From Harmothoe impar (taxonomy: Eukaryota > Annelida > Polychaeta > Phyllodocida > Polynoidae), in assembly GCA_947462335.1 (NCBI GenBank), contig OX381706.1, positions 19,506,784-19,570,783 of the forward strand: a stretch of 64,000 nt of DNA. Direction: 5' to 3'. Both the position numbers and the translations under genes were made by a program. This document shows positions 12,020-21,486 of the stretch, piece by piece. How positions within the stretch are numbered: position 1 is the first letter of the stretch; each line of letters opens with the position of its first letter. Below the pieces are notes generated by a model. It worked only from the letters and a program-made list of their open reading frames with translations. It searched no databases and was not told the origin of the DNA.

Positions 12020-12795
12020 ACTCACTAAGCCTTTCAGACATACCATGGAGTGCTTAGTGACTCACAAAGCTGTCAGACATACCATGGAGTGCTTAGTGAC
12101 TCACTAAGCTGTCAGACATACCATGGAGTGCTTAGTGACTCACTAAGCTGTCAGACATACCATGGAGTGCTTAGTGACTCACTAAGCTGTCAGACATACC
12201 ATGGAGTGCTTAGGGACTCACTAAGCTGTCACACACACCATGGGGTGCCTAGGGACTCACTAAGCAGTTAGACACACTTTGAGGGGCCTGGTACAGGTAG
12301 AGCAGGGTGAATCACTAAGCCGTCAGACACACTGTAGGGTGCTTGGTACAGGTAGAGCATGACCCACTAAGCTGTCAGACACACCGTGGGGTGCCTACTA
12401 CAGCTAGAGTAGGATGACTCGCTAGATATAGTTTTATAACCAACACAGCCAAAGGCTGTTCAGTGGGTCCACAGGGCCCGAATGGACCGAACCCACCATG
12501 GGGTGCCTCGTGACACACTAAGCTGTCAGGCACACCATGGGGTACCTTTACATGTAGAGCGGGTGACTCACTAAGCCGTCAGACACCGTGGGGTGCTTTA
12601 ACAGGGAGAGCGGGGTGACTCACTAAGCTGTCAAACACCGTGGGGTGCCTACTACAGCTAGAGTAGAATGACTCACTGAGGCTAGATATAGTTTTATAAC
12701 CAACACAGCCGAATGTTGCTCAGTGGGTTCATAGGGCTTATATGAACCGAACCCGCCATGGGGTGCCTCATGACTCACTAAGCCGTCAGACACCA
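12020..12795 (+). repeat. 39-bp satellite with higher-order structure (left part)
   Basis: The first units (about 12020-12260) are regular 39-mers around GTCAGACATACCATGGAGTG and CTTAGTGACTCACTAAG. Because 39 is divisible by three, a repetitive frame stays open. Further right the units diverge, and a block containing TATAGTTTTATAACCAACACAG recurs at about 12428 and 12688, giving a higher-order period near 260 bp. The array resumes after the inserted elements at 16075. Confidence 0.85.
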
Positions 12796-13310
12796 CCCTG
12801 GTAACAAATCACGAGATATTCCCGAGAATTTTTGGGGATTCTGTGAGCAAATATTCCCGTGATATCCCGTGATTTTAAGGCGTGATTCTACATGCACAAT
12901 CCCGTTAAATCACGGGATTTACCCCTAATACTGTTTGAGATTGTGGGTTCGAATCCCAAGGGTGCTCATTCAACGTCCATGATGTAGAATAACCCTTCTA
13001 TTAACTACTAATGCAGGAAATTGATATGAAACATTTTTAATTGTGAATATAAAATATCATTCTTTGCCAACAAGAATACAAAGGTATTATAACACAGTCA
13101 CCACTGGTCATAGTTTATGTACCTCTCTAAATACAAGCCCAGATAGGTGAGGACCTAGAGCGCTGCACTATGGATCTGAGGGTGGCTGGTTCCCTTCTCA
13201 GTGAGGACATGCCTCTTTATATATGTATCCATACCAATTACACAAGACCATCCAGGTCCTTTACTAATGAAATCGAATCCATGAAATCCTGTTTAATAGA
13301 ACACTATTGC

Positions 13311-13597
13311 ATTTTGGTAAACAGGGTGGCATGGGTTCGAACCCCATTGCTACCTGTCTTATTCTAGCTAATTTGTCGTCTGTTATTAATTTAAACTGCA
13401 TGTACCATAAAAGAAATCCCCTTGCACTATATTTAACCACTTAACAATTATACACCCTCATATACTTAGTGGGAAGAGAACCAGCCACCCTCAGATCCAT
13501 AGTGCAGCACCCTAGGCCCTCACCTATCTGGGCTTGTATTTCGAGAGGTACATAAACTATAACCAGTGGTGACTGTGTCACAATGCCTAAAGTTGTT
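13311..13597 (+). repeat. Internal inverted arm with tRNA-like motifs (left)
   Basis: Runs from ATTTTGGTAAACAGGGTGGC to CAATGCCTAAAGTTGTT and is the inverse of 14091-14358. It includes GGTTCGAACCCC, a perfect-looking pol III B-box core. In reverse orientation it has CTAGGGTGCTGCACTATGG-type sequence, typical of a tRNA-derived SINE head (a partial direct copy is at about 13140-13200). No complete tRNA fold is supported. The unit 2 equivalent is 15007-15293. Confidence 0.55.
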
Positions 13598-13641
13598 GGC
13601 AAAGGAAAAAGCAGAATTAGAGAATAGACGTGAGGGACAGT

Positions 13642-13751
13642 AGGGACCTTTAGCAAACCCGACGTAGCTCATTAAATGCAGACGTATCCTATCCCTTCAG
13701 CACTGCTACATCTGCGTCTTATGAGCTTTTACGTGGTTGCTGAAGGTCCCT
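13642..13751 (+). repeat. 110-bp palindromic MITE, copy a
   Basis: Terminal AGGGACCTTTAGCAA faces TTGCTGAAGGTCCCT, and the whole 110 bp is nearly one hairpin. An orthologous copy lies at 15338-15447 in the second tandem unit, so it predates the unit duplication. Confidence 0.85.
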
Positions 13752-13764
13752 ATTTTGCAATATT

Positions 13765-13874
13765 AGGGACCTTTAGCAACCACGTAAAAGCTCATTAAAC
13801 GCAGACGTAGCCTATCCCTTTAGCACTACTACGTCTGCGTTTAATGAGCTACGTCGGGTTTGCTAAAGGTCCCT
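13765..13874 (-). repeat. 110-bp palindromic MITE, copy b, with ATT target duplication
   Basis: Same family as 13642-13751 but in the opposite orientation and only 13 bp away. It is flanked by ATT on both sides (13762-13764 and 13875-13877). The second tandem unit has the uninterrupted site GCAATATTGACG with a single ATT. The element plus one ATT accounts for the whole 113-bp length difference between the two units. Confidence 0.92.
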
Positions 13875-14090
13875 ATTGACGTAGCTTAATAAACCCAGAC
13901 ATATCAGTGATGAATGAATAAGCTACATTTGTCCTGTGTGAGATTATAGTGTATGTAGGCCTAGTTCCTTTAAGCGACAAAGATGCCAGTCATTCTACTT
14001 GTGTATATTAATCCCTACTTCTCTCCTAGTCCTGATTATATTATTTAGTTTTCCTACAAACAACCCTCTTTGCAAATGAAACAACTTTAG

Positions 14091-14358
14091 GCATTGTGAC
14101 ACAGTCACCACTGGTCATAGTTTATGTACCTCTCCAAATACAAGCCCAGATAGGTGAGGGCCTAGGGTGCTGCACTATGGATCTGAAGGTGGCCGGTTCC
14201 CTTCCCAGTGAGGACATGCAGGTGTAGAATTGTAAATGGTTAAATATAGTGTGAGTGGACATCTTTTATGGTACATGCAGTAATAACAGACGACAAATTC
14301 ACTAAAACCATACAGGTAGCAATGGGATTCGAACCCATGCCATCCTGTTTACCAAAAT
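14091..14358 (-). repeat. Internal inverted arm with tRNA-like motifs (right)
   Basis: Reverse complement of 13311-13597. It reads CAACTTTAGGCATTGTGACA ... GGTGAGGGCCTAGGGTGCTG ... and ends ATGGGATTCGAACCCATGCC. The unit 2 equivalent is 15674-15941. Confidence 0.55.
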
Positions 14359-14491
14359 CCCGTGATATAACGAGAAATTTTGCTCACAGAATCCCGTGAT
14401 ATAACGGGAATACAACCCGGGTTAATCCCGGGACTGACCCCAGTTCAACCCGTGTTATTCAAGGGGAATTCACGGGAATTTGTTTCCAGGG

Positions 14492-16074
14492 CCCTGGTAA
14501 CAAATCACGAGATATTCCCGAGAATTTTTGGGGATTCTGTGAGCAAATATTCCCGTGATATCCCGTGATTTTAAGGCGTGATTCTACATGCACAATCCCG
14601 TTAAATCACGGGATTTACCCCTAATACTGTTTGAGATTGTGGGTTCGAATCCCAAGGGTGCTCATTCAACGTCCATGATGTAGAATAACCCTTCTATTAA
14701 CTACTAATGCAGGAAATTGATATGAAACATTTTTAATTGTGAATATAAAATATCATTCTTTGCCAACAAGAATACAAAGGTATTATAACACAGTCACCAC
14801 TGGTCATAGTTTATGTACCTCTCTAAATACAAGCCCAGATAGGTGAGGGCCTAGAGCGCTGCACTATGGATCTGAGGGTGGCTGGTTCCCTTCTCAGTAA
14901 GGACATGCCTCTTTATATATGTATCCATACCAATTACACAAGACCATCCAGGTCCTTTACTAATGAAATCGAATCCATGAAATCCTGTTTAATAGAACAC
15001 TATTGCATTTTGGTAAACAGGGTGGCATGGGTTCGAACCCCATTGCTACCTGTTTTATTCTAGCTAATTTGTCGTCTGTTATTCATTTAAACTGCATGTA
15101 CCATAAAAGAAATCCCCTTGCACTATATTTAACCACTTAACAATTATACACCCTCATATACTTAGTGGGAAGAGAACCAGCCACCCTCAGATCCATAGTG
15201 CAGCACCCTAGGCCCTCACCTATCTGGGCTTGTATTTCGAGAGGTACATAAACTATGACCAGTGGTGACTGTGTCACAATGCCTAAAGTTGTTGGCAAAG
15301 GAAAAAGCAGAATTAGAGAATAGACGTGAGGGACAGTAGGGACCTTTAGCAAACCCGACGTAGCTCATTAAATGCAGACGTATCCTATCCCTTCAGCACT
15401 GCTACATCTGCGTCTTATGAGCTTTTACGTGGTTGCTGAAGGTCCCTATTTTGCAATATTGACGTAGCTTAATAAACCCAGACATATCAGTGATGAATGA
15501 ATAAGCTACATTTGTCCTGTGTGAGATTATAGTGTATGTAGGCCTAGTTCCTTTAAGCGACAAAGATGCCAGTCATTCTACTTGTGTATATTAATCCCTA
15601 CTTCTCTCCTAGTCCTGATTATATTATTTAGTTTTCCTACAAACAACCCTCTTTGCAAATGAAACAACTTTAGGCATTGTGACACAGTCACCACTGGTCA
15701 TAGTTTATGTACCTCTCCAAATACAAGCCCAGATAGGTGAGGGCCTAGGGTGCTGCACTATGGATCTGAAGGTGGCCGGTTCCCTTCCCAGTGAGGACAT
15801 GCAGGTGTAGAATTTTAAATGGTTAAATATAGTGTGAGTGGACATCTTTTATGGTACATGCAGTAATAACAGACGACAAATTCACTAGAACCATACAGGT
15901 AGCAATGGGATTCGAACCCATGCCATCCTGTTTACCAAAATCCCGTGATATAACGAGAAATTTTGCTCACAGAATCCCGTGATATAACGGGAATACAACC
16001 CGGGTTAATCCCGGGACTGACCCCAGTTCAACCCGTGTTATTCAAGGGGAATTCACGGGAATTTGTTTCCAGGG
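14492..16074. mobile_element. 1.6-kb TIR element, tandem copy 2
   Basis: Starts CCCTGGTAACAAATCACG directly after the terminal CCAGG of copy 1 and ends GTTTCCAGGG. It is almost identical to copy 1 apart from the missing 113 bp at 15459 and rare substitutions. The join has no intervening host satellite. Either a tandem duplication by unequal exchange or two assembled haplotypes would give this picture. Confidence 0.75.
15338..15447 (+). repeat. 110-bp palindromic MITE, copy c
   Basis: Equivalent of 13642-13751 in the second unit, with the same flanks (GGGACAGT left, ATTTTGCAATATT right). Confidence 0.85.
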
Positions 16075-16126
16075 CATGGGTTGCCTTTACATGTAGAGCA
16101 GAATGACTCACTAAGCCGTCAGACTC
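16075..16126 (+). repeat. 39-bp satellite, right remainder
   Basis: CATGGGTTGCCTTTACATG through GACTCACTAAGCCGTCAGAC continues the satellite of 12020-12795 after the inserted elements. Confidence 0.7.
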
Positions 16127-16199
16127 TGGCTGACCAAAGCCTAGTCCTGATAAAAGGGGATATACAGAGAGATATCCCTGACTGATAACAGACTTTATG

Positions 16200-16291
16200 A
16201 TATTACCGCTCAAAGGCCCACATAGTACATTAAGGTGCTATACACTTTAATGTTATAAACATAGTCCTGGTGAGTCTAGCTGCCAGGTTGC
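16200..16291. repeat. MITE M1 copy 6, left part, split by the Ngaro element
   Basis: Reads CTCAAAGGCCCACATAGTAC ... AGTCCTGGTGAGTCTAGCTG, the left half of an M1 copy. The family continues after the retrotransposon at 22118, showing a nested insertion. Confidence 0.65.
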
Positions 16292-16504
16292 ATTGGCGCC
16301 CATGGGACATGGGCCGATAATTGAACGGCGCCAAACCCACCGTCCTCCTTTCAGTGCCCCAATTGTCCCTCTGCTGGGGGGCCAGGGCACTAATTATAAT
16401 TTATGCATGTATCCACATCCTGGTCCTGAATAACAAATCTCTTCCCGCTCACTTTCAAATCCAGCGGCGACCTGGGAGCACGTACATTTGTGTCCCTTTC
16501 TTTC
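16292..16504 (+). repeat. Split direct repeat A1
   Basis: 213 bp beginning ATTGGCGCCCATGGGACATG and ending CCCTTTCTTTC; identical to A2. As the 5' end of the element it should carry the promoter; AATTATAATTTATG near 16391 is an AT-rich candidate only. It has an internal GGCGCC...AATTGAACGGCGCC inverted pattern. Confidence 0.92.
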
Positions 16505-16613
16505 TGTAACCGCTATACAGCAGTTATATTTCCCAAAAGTGGATAGGGAAGTATAACATGTTTGTGAGTTGCAACACTAGCTAATCCTGGATTTGAATTT
16601 CTACGCTGCCTTC

Positions 16614-17933
16614 ATGAATACACGGCAGGCTGGCCGCGGCCGGGGCCGAGGACAACAACTCCCCCCAGGCGGCGACCCCACCGACCCCCGGCCCCCAGGC
16701 CAGGAGCCTCCCGCTAAAAGGATAAGAAGAGGCATGACTAAGCAGGAGAAGGACGAGGACAGGGAATGGAAGGCACAATCCGACCGCACTCTAAAGCAGA
16801 TACTGGAGAGGTTGGATGGCCTGGGCCCCAGGCCGGTCCCCGGCCCTGCCGCCCCGCAGGTCCCGCCAACAGGCCCTCCCCCGGACCTCCCGCCGACCCT
16901 GCCTCCAGCGCCTCCGCCGGCAGACGTCCCGCCCCCCGGCCCCCCGCCGGTCGGCCCCGCAGGACACCCACCAATGCTGCAGCAGCCGATCCCCGGGCCT
17001 ACACCAGTCCCGACGCCACTACTGCCGCCCACGGGCCCTCGGCCCAGATTCTACCCCCCTCCAGGCCCGTACCCCTCTGGAGGACCGCCACATGGATCTA
17101 CCCCTGGCGTGCCCACCCCCGGTGCACTCGGAATGCAAGGATTACCCGGAGCATCCGGCATGCACGGATACATGCCACAGTACATGCACCCCTACATGCA
17201 GCACTACATGCACTACCCGCCACCCTCTCTCCCTCCGTCCGACGAGGTCGCCTATGGGCTCGCCAACCTCGTCAGCAACGCCGTCCTGGAGGCCAAGAAA
17301 GGTAAAGATGATGTGCATTTTCCTCATGGCTATGTAAAACGGGGAGATAAAAAAGAGAAAACCACTCTCGGTTCCCTCACTAAAGAAGAATACCTCTGGG
17401 GCCTCCTACAGGTGCATGACGCCGCCGTCACGCCTGAGCTCCACCAGAAACCCATACGTAAACACATGGGTCAGATCATACTCGACACCGCCGAGTATGA
17501 CTGGAAGGGTATTAGGAAGTGGAGTGAGGAGGTCATATCCGGCATCCTCACCACTGACCTCACATGGGAAAATCAGCACAAGATCGACCTCATGAGAGTA
17601 GAAACTGTCCTGAAGACCCCCATAGGCCCCACCCCGTCTGACGAGGGTGCATCTACCTCTGCTTCTGACCCCGCCCCCCCTGGTTTTGACTCCGCCACCA
17701 GGCAGACCGCCCTGGTCGTCAAAGTTGCCCAGGATCTCACCAAGGCCCGCAACGGCCCCCCGTGCCATAAGTACAACACGGGCCACTGTAAAAAGGGTGA
17801 TCATGTCGAGGACGGGGTACAGAAAATACACATATGTTCATGGTGTCTGGCAAACCTGTGCAAGGCTGCCAACCACCCCGAGGTTAGGTGCTACTCCAAG
17901 CCTAAAACCACCAACCCTCCAAAAAACGCCTAG
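16614..17933 (+). CDS. Gag-like ORF1 of the Ngaro element
   Basis: A 439-residue structural protein, presumed to bind and package the element RNA. I start at the first ATG (16614); the frame is open a few codons further but only from TTG. Visible parts in order: Arg/Gly-rich start (RGRGRG, residues 8-13), a basic AKRIRRG patch (about 35-41) that could be a nuclear signal, a charged helix likely to coil (about 43-70), a long Pro-rich linker (about 72-185), Met/His/Tyr-rich repeats (about 187-205), a helical globular region (about 215-340), and a C-terminal Cys/His cluster (about 382-425). The cluster has pattern C-x7-C ... H-x-C-x2-C ... H-x4-C, as known in ORF1 of tyrosine-recombinase retroelements. 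The stop TAG at 17931 sits just after a slippery heptamer leading into ORF2. Confidence 0.88.
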   Translation: MNTRQAGRGRGRGQQLPPGGDPTDPRPPGQEPPAKRIRRGMTKQEKDEDREWKAQSDRTLKQILERLDGLGPRPVPGPAAPQVPPTGPPPDLPPTLPPAPPPADVPPPGPPPVGPAGHPPMLQQPIPGPTPVPTPLLPPTGPRPRFYPPPGPYPSGGPPHGSTPGVPTPGALGMQGLPGASGMHGYMPQYMHPYMQHYMHYPPPSLPPSDEVAYGLANLVSNAVLEAKKGKDDVHFPHGYVKRGDKKEKTTLGSLTKEEYLWGLLQVHDAAVTPELHQKPIRKHMGQIILDTAEYDWKGIRKWSEEVISGILTTDLTWENQHKIDLMRVETVLKTPIGPTPSDEGASTSASDPAPPGFDSATRQTALVVKVAQDLTKARNGPPCHKYNTGHCKKGDHVEDGVQKIHICSWCLANLCKAANHPEVRCYSKPKTTNPPKNA

Positions 17934-17964
17934 TGCCCGCCCCTAGCGGCGGTGGCGGGCACTA
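17921..17964 (+). promoter_or_regulatory. Predicted -1 ribosomal frameshift signal, gag to RT
   Basis: In the ORF1 frame the sequence reads A AAA AAC (17921-17927), a canonical X XXY YYZ slippery site, followed by GCC and the ORF1 stop TAG. Bases 17931-17941 (TAGTGCCCGCC) pair perfectly with 17954-17964 (GGCGGGCACTA), an 11-bp GC-rich stem with a 12-nt loop. A -1 slip enters exactly the ORF2 frame. The first in-frame ATG of ORF2 is more than 600 bases downstream, which supports frameshift expression. Confidence 0.82.
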
Positions 17965-20146
17965 CGGTCAACGCACCCACTCACCACAACCCGATACCAA
18001 TAACTGTCTGAATCTGTCTGTTGTAGGAGGCCCCGACGCAGTGCGCCCTCCAGCCCCACAACAATCCTTTATTCCAGACAAAACATGGAACCTGAGCGCG
18101 GACAGCTGTGAGTGTGACTGTGATGATAAATGCCTACTGTCCGCCTGTGTGTATGCCGACCCAACTGCCACCCTCCCTGTCTATGACATAAATGTGTGGC
18201 ACAACGGCCTCCTCAACCCACTTGTATACACCACTAACCCGCTGCCCTACATAACGCCTGACACCGCCCCTGTGACCAGCGCCGCCAATAACAATGATGT
18301 AACGCCACTTTCAGCTGACACTCACACACCTGGCCCCTCGTCGCGCTACCAATCATGTGTCACTCCCATTCCGTTACATGTTAGTGCAGAATGTCCAGAG
18401 GCGTTGCCCATCGACCCCATACAGTTTCAGCCGATATTGGACTCATTTTGGCCCCGCCTCTCCACTTCGGGCCGTCTTGAGAACCACCCAGATCTCATAC
18501 TGTATGACAAAGTCAGGGCACATGCCCTCCCCAACTACATGGGCGCCCAAATACCTCTTAAATCAAAAATGAATCTTGACATGTGGGAACGCGAGCTGCG
18601 TGACTATGACGACCCCAGCATACATGTATTCCTGAAATACGGCTGGCCCACGTCCTATACCCGCCCCGCTTTCCCCACCCAGTCGTTCGCCAACCATCCG
18701 GAACCGCCTGAGTACCAAAAGCATGTCAAAGATTTCATTGATAAAGAGCACAAGCTAGGGACACTAATGGGACCTTTCATCAATGACCCATTTCTCCCCT
18801 ACCTGAAAACAAGCCCCATTATGACCCGCCCTAAAAAGGGCTCAGACTCTAGACGCATCATTGTGGACCTGTCACACCCCCCGGCAAAGAGTGTCAATGC
18901 CGGCATTCTAAAGAATTGGTTTCAGGGCACCACAATGCAATACACCCTCCCATCCGTCACCTCCCTCATCAGCATGGTGCAGGAGGCCGGGAGAAATGCA
19001 CTGATATGGACGTCAGATTTGTCGCGCGCATTTCGCCAGCTGCTCACTGACCCGCTCGACTACCCCATATCCGGCATAATGTATGACGGCGCCTATTTCA
19101 TAGACAGATCCCCGAGTTTCGGCAACAGGAGCAGCTCCACCCACATGCAGCGCGTGTCCCAAGCCATCAAGTACATGATGGGCACGCGCGGGCACTCAAT
19201 GCTGGCGTATATAGACGATTACGCCAGCGTGTCTGCATCAGAGCTCGAGGCCAACGCCTCCCTCCTATGCCTCGAGCGGCTCACAGAGCAGCTTGGCGTT
19301 GATCTCGCCCCCGAAAAAACTATCCGCCCCTCCACTAATGTTGTGTGGCTCGGCTACCAAGTGGACACGGCAGCCATGGTAGTCAGCATTCCCCAACCTA
19401 AAATGGAGGAGGTTTTGGCAGGGTGTAAAATCTGGGAGAAAAAACTCGTTGCATCAAAGAAAGACATCCAGCAACTCGCTGGGCGGCTCTTTTTCATAGC
19501 GAATTGCATTGCGCCTGCGCGCAGGTTTTTGGCCCGCATACTCGCCACTCTAAGAGCCGCCCCCCCAAAAGGCGTAATAAAAATTGGGAAGGAGTTCAAA
19601 AAAGACATTAGATGGTTCTCTGTGTACGGCACGTCGTCAAACGGCACCATCCTCATCCCAGACGGGCCGCGCCCAGTCTGGACCCTGGAGGGGGACTCAT
19701 GCATGCGCGGGGGTGGGGCCTACTCCACCACCCACTGCTACAAGGTTACATACCCCGACTCCCTCCGTGATGGCCTACACATCTCGCAACTTGAGGCCAT
19801 AAACCTAGTGCTAGCTATTAAGAACCTCGGCCCCCCCAACTGTGACGGATATAGATTCCACATCCGCTGCGACAACTCAGCCACTGTAGCCGCCCTCTTG
19901 GATGGGAAGGCAAAAGATCCCTGGCTCGCAAGGTGCGCAAGAGAAGCATGGCTTTTTAGCGCGACGCACAATGTTCAAATATCTGTCACTCACACCCCTG
20001 GTAAAAAGATGATTATTTCAGACGCGCTCTCCAGGGCCTGCCTCAGCGAGGAGGAGGACAGGAAGGCCAACCAGCTCGCGGCTGAAAATAACCTTGTGTT
20101 CATCGAGCCTGACATCAATAAATGTCTATTTGACAATGACTTGTAA
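17933..20146 (+). CDS. Reverse transcriptase / RNase H (ORF2) of the Ngaro element
   Basis: Copies element RNA into DNA. Counting from 17933 (738 codons): a poorly conserved N-terminal part (1-210), then RT motifs with RRIIVDLSHP (about 304-313), the first catalytic Asp in TSDLSRAFRQ (about 358-368), SPSFGNRSSS (about 392-402) and the active-site box AYIDDYA (about 423-430). RNase H follows, with acidic residues in EGDSC (about 585), QLEA (about 618), RCDNS (about 644) and SDALSRA (about 696). All catalytic positions are present. The frame has no ATG before 18569, so it is probably made as a Gag-Pol-like fusion by -1 frameshifting at 17921. The end overlaps the recombinase gene by 11 bases. 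It has no protease or integrase domain, as expected for this group. Confidence 0.93.
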   Translation: MPAPSGGGGHYGQRTHSPQPDTNNCLNLSVVGGPDAVRPPAPQQSFIPDKTWNLSADSCECDCDDKCLLSACVYADPTATLPVYDINVWHNGLLNPLVYTTNPLPYITPDTAPVTSAANNNDVTPLSADTHTPGPSSRYQSCVTPIPLHVSAECPEALPIDPIQFQPILDSFWPRLSTSGRLENHPDLILYDKVRAHALPNYMGAQIPLKSKMNLDMWERELRDYDDPSIHVFLKYGWPTSYTRPAFPTQSFANHPEPPEYQKHVKDFIDKEHKLGTLMGPFINDPFLPYLKTSPIMTRPKKGSDSRRIIVDLSHPPAKSVNAGILKNWFQGTTMQYTLPSVTSLISMVQEAGRNALIWTSDLSRAFRQLLTDPLDYPISGIMYDGAYFIDRSPSFGNRSSSTHMQRVSQAIKYMMGTRGHSMLAYIDDYASVSASELEANASLLCLERLTEQLGVDLAPEKTIRPSTNVVWLGYQVDTAAMVVSIPQPKMEEVLAGCKIWEKKLVASKKDIQQLAGRLFFIANCIAPARRFLARILATLRAAPPKGVIKIGKEFKKDIRWFSVYGTSSNGTILIPDGPRPVWTLEGDSCMRGGGAYSTTHCYKVTYPDSLRDGLHISQLEAINLVLAIKNLGPPNCDGYRFHIRCDNSATVAALLDGKAKDPWLARCAREAWLFSATHNVQISVTHTPGKKMIISDALSRACLSEEEDRKANQLAAENNLVFIEPDINKCLFDNDL

Positions 20147-21116
20147 TCTTTCAGATGACAGGACCCTGCTCCTGAGCCTCCAAATGCAGGAGACGCTAAG
20201 AGCAGCCGTGACAGACGGAACCCACGCCAACAGAGAAAGGTACAGACTCACATACTTCATGTTTTGTAGGATGTACAGTGTCACTGCAATGTCGCCGAGC
20301 AGCTACCAACTATGCCAATACCTCCAATATCTATTTAACACAATGAATGCAGTAGGAAGCATGCTAAACTACTTCTCAGGGGCAAAATTATTTATAGACT
20401 TGAGCTTTGGTGACACATCTGCATTCGCCAGTAGGGCAGTAGCAGAGATGAAGAAAGGCATGGCCAAGCTCTCCACCCATGTCTCTACGCAGGCGCCACC
20501 CCTACACCCCGATCAAATTAAAATAATTGCGGCATTTCTGGACAGCAGAGGTCCCGAGGGCGTCGTATATAAGGCGGCGCTACTCATCATGTATCATACC
20601 TTCCTACGTCAATCTAACATTGCCTCCACTCTATCTTCTGATGTGTCCACGCATGTAATGGCGCGCGGAGACATTCACCCAACCCCGGACGGGCTGAGTG
20701 TATGTGTCAGATCATCTAAAACAATCAGCAAGCAAAAGGACCAGGTCACACTCCCAGTGTACAGACTACCGTCCCCCAGGCCTCACTGCCCGGTCATGGC
20801 CTATAACCTAATGACTCACTTGTGCCCCGCGGGGCCCTGCAGCCCTGCATTCCAGCTCCCCAGTGGGTCAGCAATCACGGCCCGCCAACTGACCAAAGTG
20901 TTGCGCAACGCACTCAAGGAAACCGGAACTATTAACAGTAAAGAGTACAGCCTGCACAGCCTCCGCAGAGGCGCCAGTCAGCTGGTAGCACAACAAGGTG
21001 TGGACGTATACGAGGTCCAATTACATGGGACCTGGCGATCCTCCGCAGTATATGAATACACTCCCAAATCAATATATACATCAATCCCTTCTACACTCCG
21101 ACAGGTGTTTGGTTAA
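20136..21116 (+). CDS. Tyrosine recombinase (ORF3) of the Ngaro element
   Basis: A 326-residue enzyme of the lambda-integrase/YR family that should integrate the circular cDNA by strand exchange through a covalent tyrosine. I start at ATG 20136, which lies inside the end of ORF2 (11-base overlap, +1 frame), so translation may rely on reinitiation after the ORF2 stop. The frame is open further upstream only from non-ATG codons. The N-terminal half carries a SAM-like helical region. Catalytic signatures follow: the first Arg in HTFLRQSNIA (about residue 163), the second box LHSLRRGAS (about 278-286), HGTWRSS (about 300-306), and the nucleophile region AVYEYTPKS (about 307-315). The protein ends at 21116, inside the start of repeat B1. 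Confidence 0.93.
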   Translation: MTCNLSDDRTLLLSLQMQETLRAAVTDGTHANRERYRLTYFMFCRMYSVTAMSPSSYQLCQYLQYLFNTMNAVGSMLNYFSGAKLFIDLSFGDTSAFASRAVAEMKKGMAKLSTHVSTQAPPLHPDQIKIIAAFLDSRGPEGVVYKAALLIMYHTFLRQSNIASTLSSDVSTHVMARGDIHPTPDGLSVCVRSSKTISKQKDQVTLPVYRLPSPRPHCPVMAYNLMTHLCPAGPCSPAFQLPSGSAITARQLTKVLRNALKETGTINSKEYSLHSLRRGASQLVAQQGVDVYEVQLHGTWRSSAVYEYTPKSIYTSIPSTLRQVFG

Positions 21117-21486
21117 ATATTGTCTACGCTATAATTGATTGTTTGATAAACATTGTATTTGTCTGCATAATTAATCTATGGCTTCTGGCCAAGTACACTT
21201 TGAGCGCTGTTCTGCTCCACATGTACCCACATTAATTCAACCACTGTTTGTTTGATGTTTTGATGCCAATCGCTATTATACATTGTTCGGTGTAGATACA
21301 CCTATTGCATGTTATGTTGTTTACATGTACGCGCTGATGCTTTGCATTTCAACATACCTGATTCACTGGTCCCATTATGAACCAGCATACTTTGACATGT
21401 CACTGCAATACACTGATTCATACCTTTCGTATTAAACATGTCATTGTTTCTCCAAATCAACTCGAGTGTGTTGGTGTTGTTCAATT
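21109..21486 (+). repeat. Split direct repeat B1
   Basis: 378 bp from TTGGTTAAATATTGTCTACG to TGTTGTTCAATT, identical to B2. It overlaps the last codons and stop of the recombinase gene. An ATTAAA word at about 21433 could serve for polyadenylation. Confidence 0.92.

Larger units (their letters stand above)
12796..14491. mobile_element. 1.7-kb TIR element, tandem copy 1
   Basis: Begins CCCTGGTAACAAATCACG and ends with the complementary ...CGTGATTT-like/GTTTCCAGGG side, giving inverted ends of the form CCCTGGWAACAAAT. Subterminal regions are built from repeated CCCGTGATAT words. It inserted into the 39-bp satellite: left flank GTCAGACACCA, right flank (after copy 2) CATGGG, consistent with a 2-bp CA duplication. 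No transposase frame is seen. It contains large internal inverted arms with tRNA-like words and two nested 110-bp MITEs. Confidence 0.75.

Noticed and set aside
12930..13365. Functional tRNA genes
   Set aside because: B-box words are present but no complete cloverleaf or proper A-box spacing could be drawn; they look SINE- or element-derived.
16593..16613. Seven-residue upstream extension of the Gag-like ORF1
   Set aside because: It begins with TTG; the first ATG is at 16614.
20144..20157. Intron ending at TTTCAG just before ATGACA, giving ORF3 its own start
   Set aside because: That ATG (20155) is not in the recombinase frame; ATG 20136 is.
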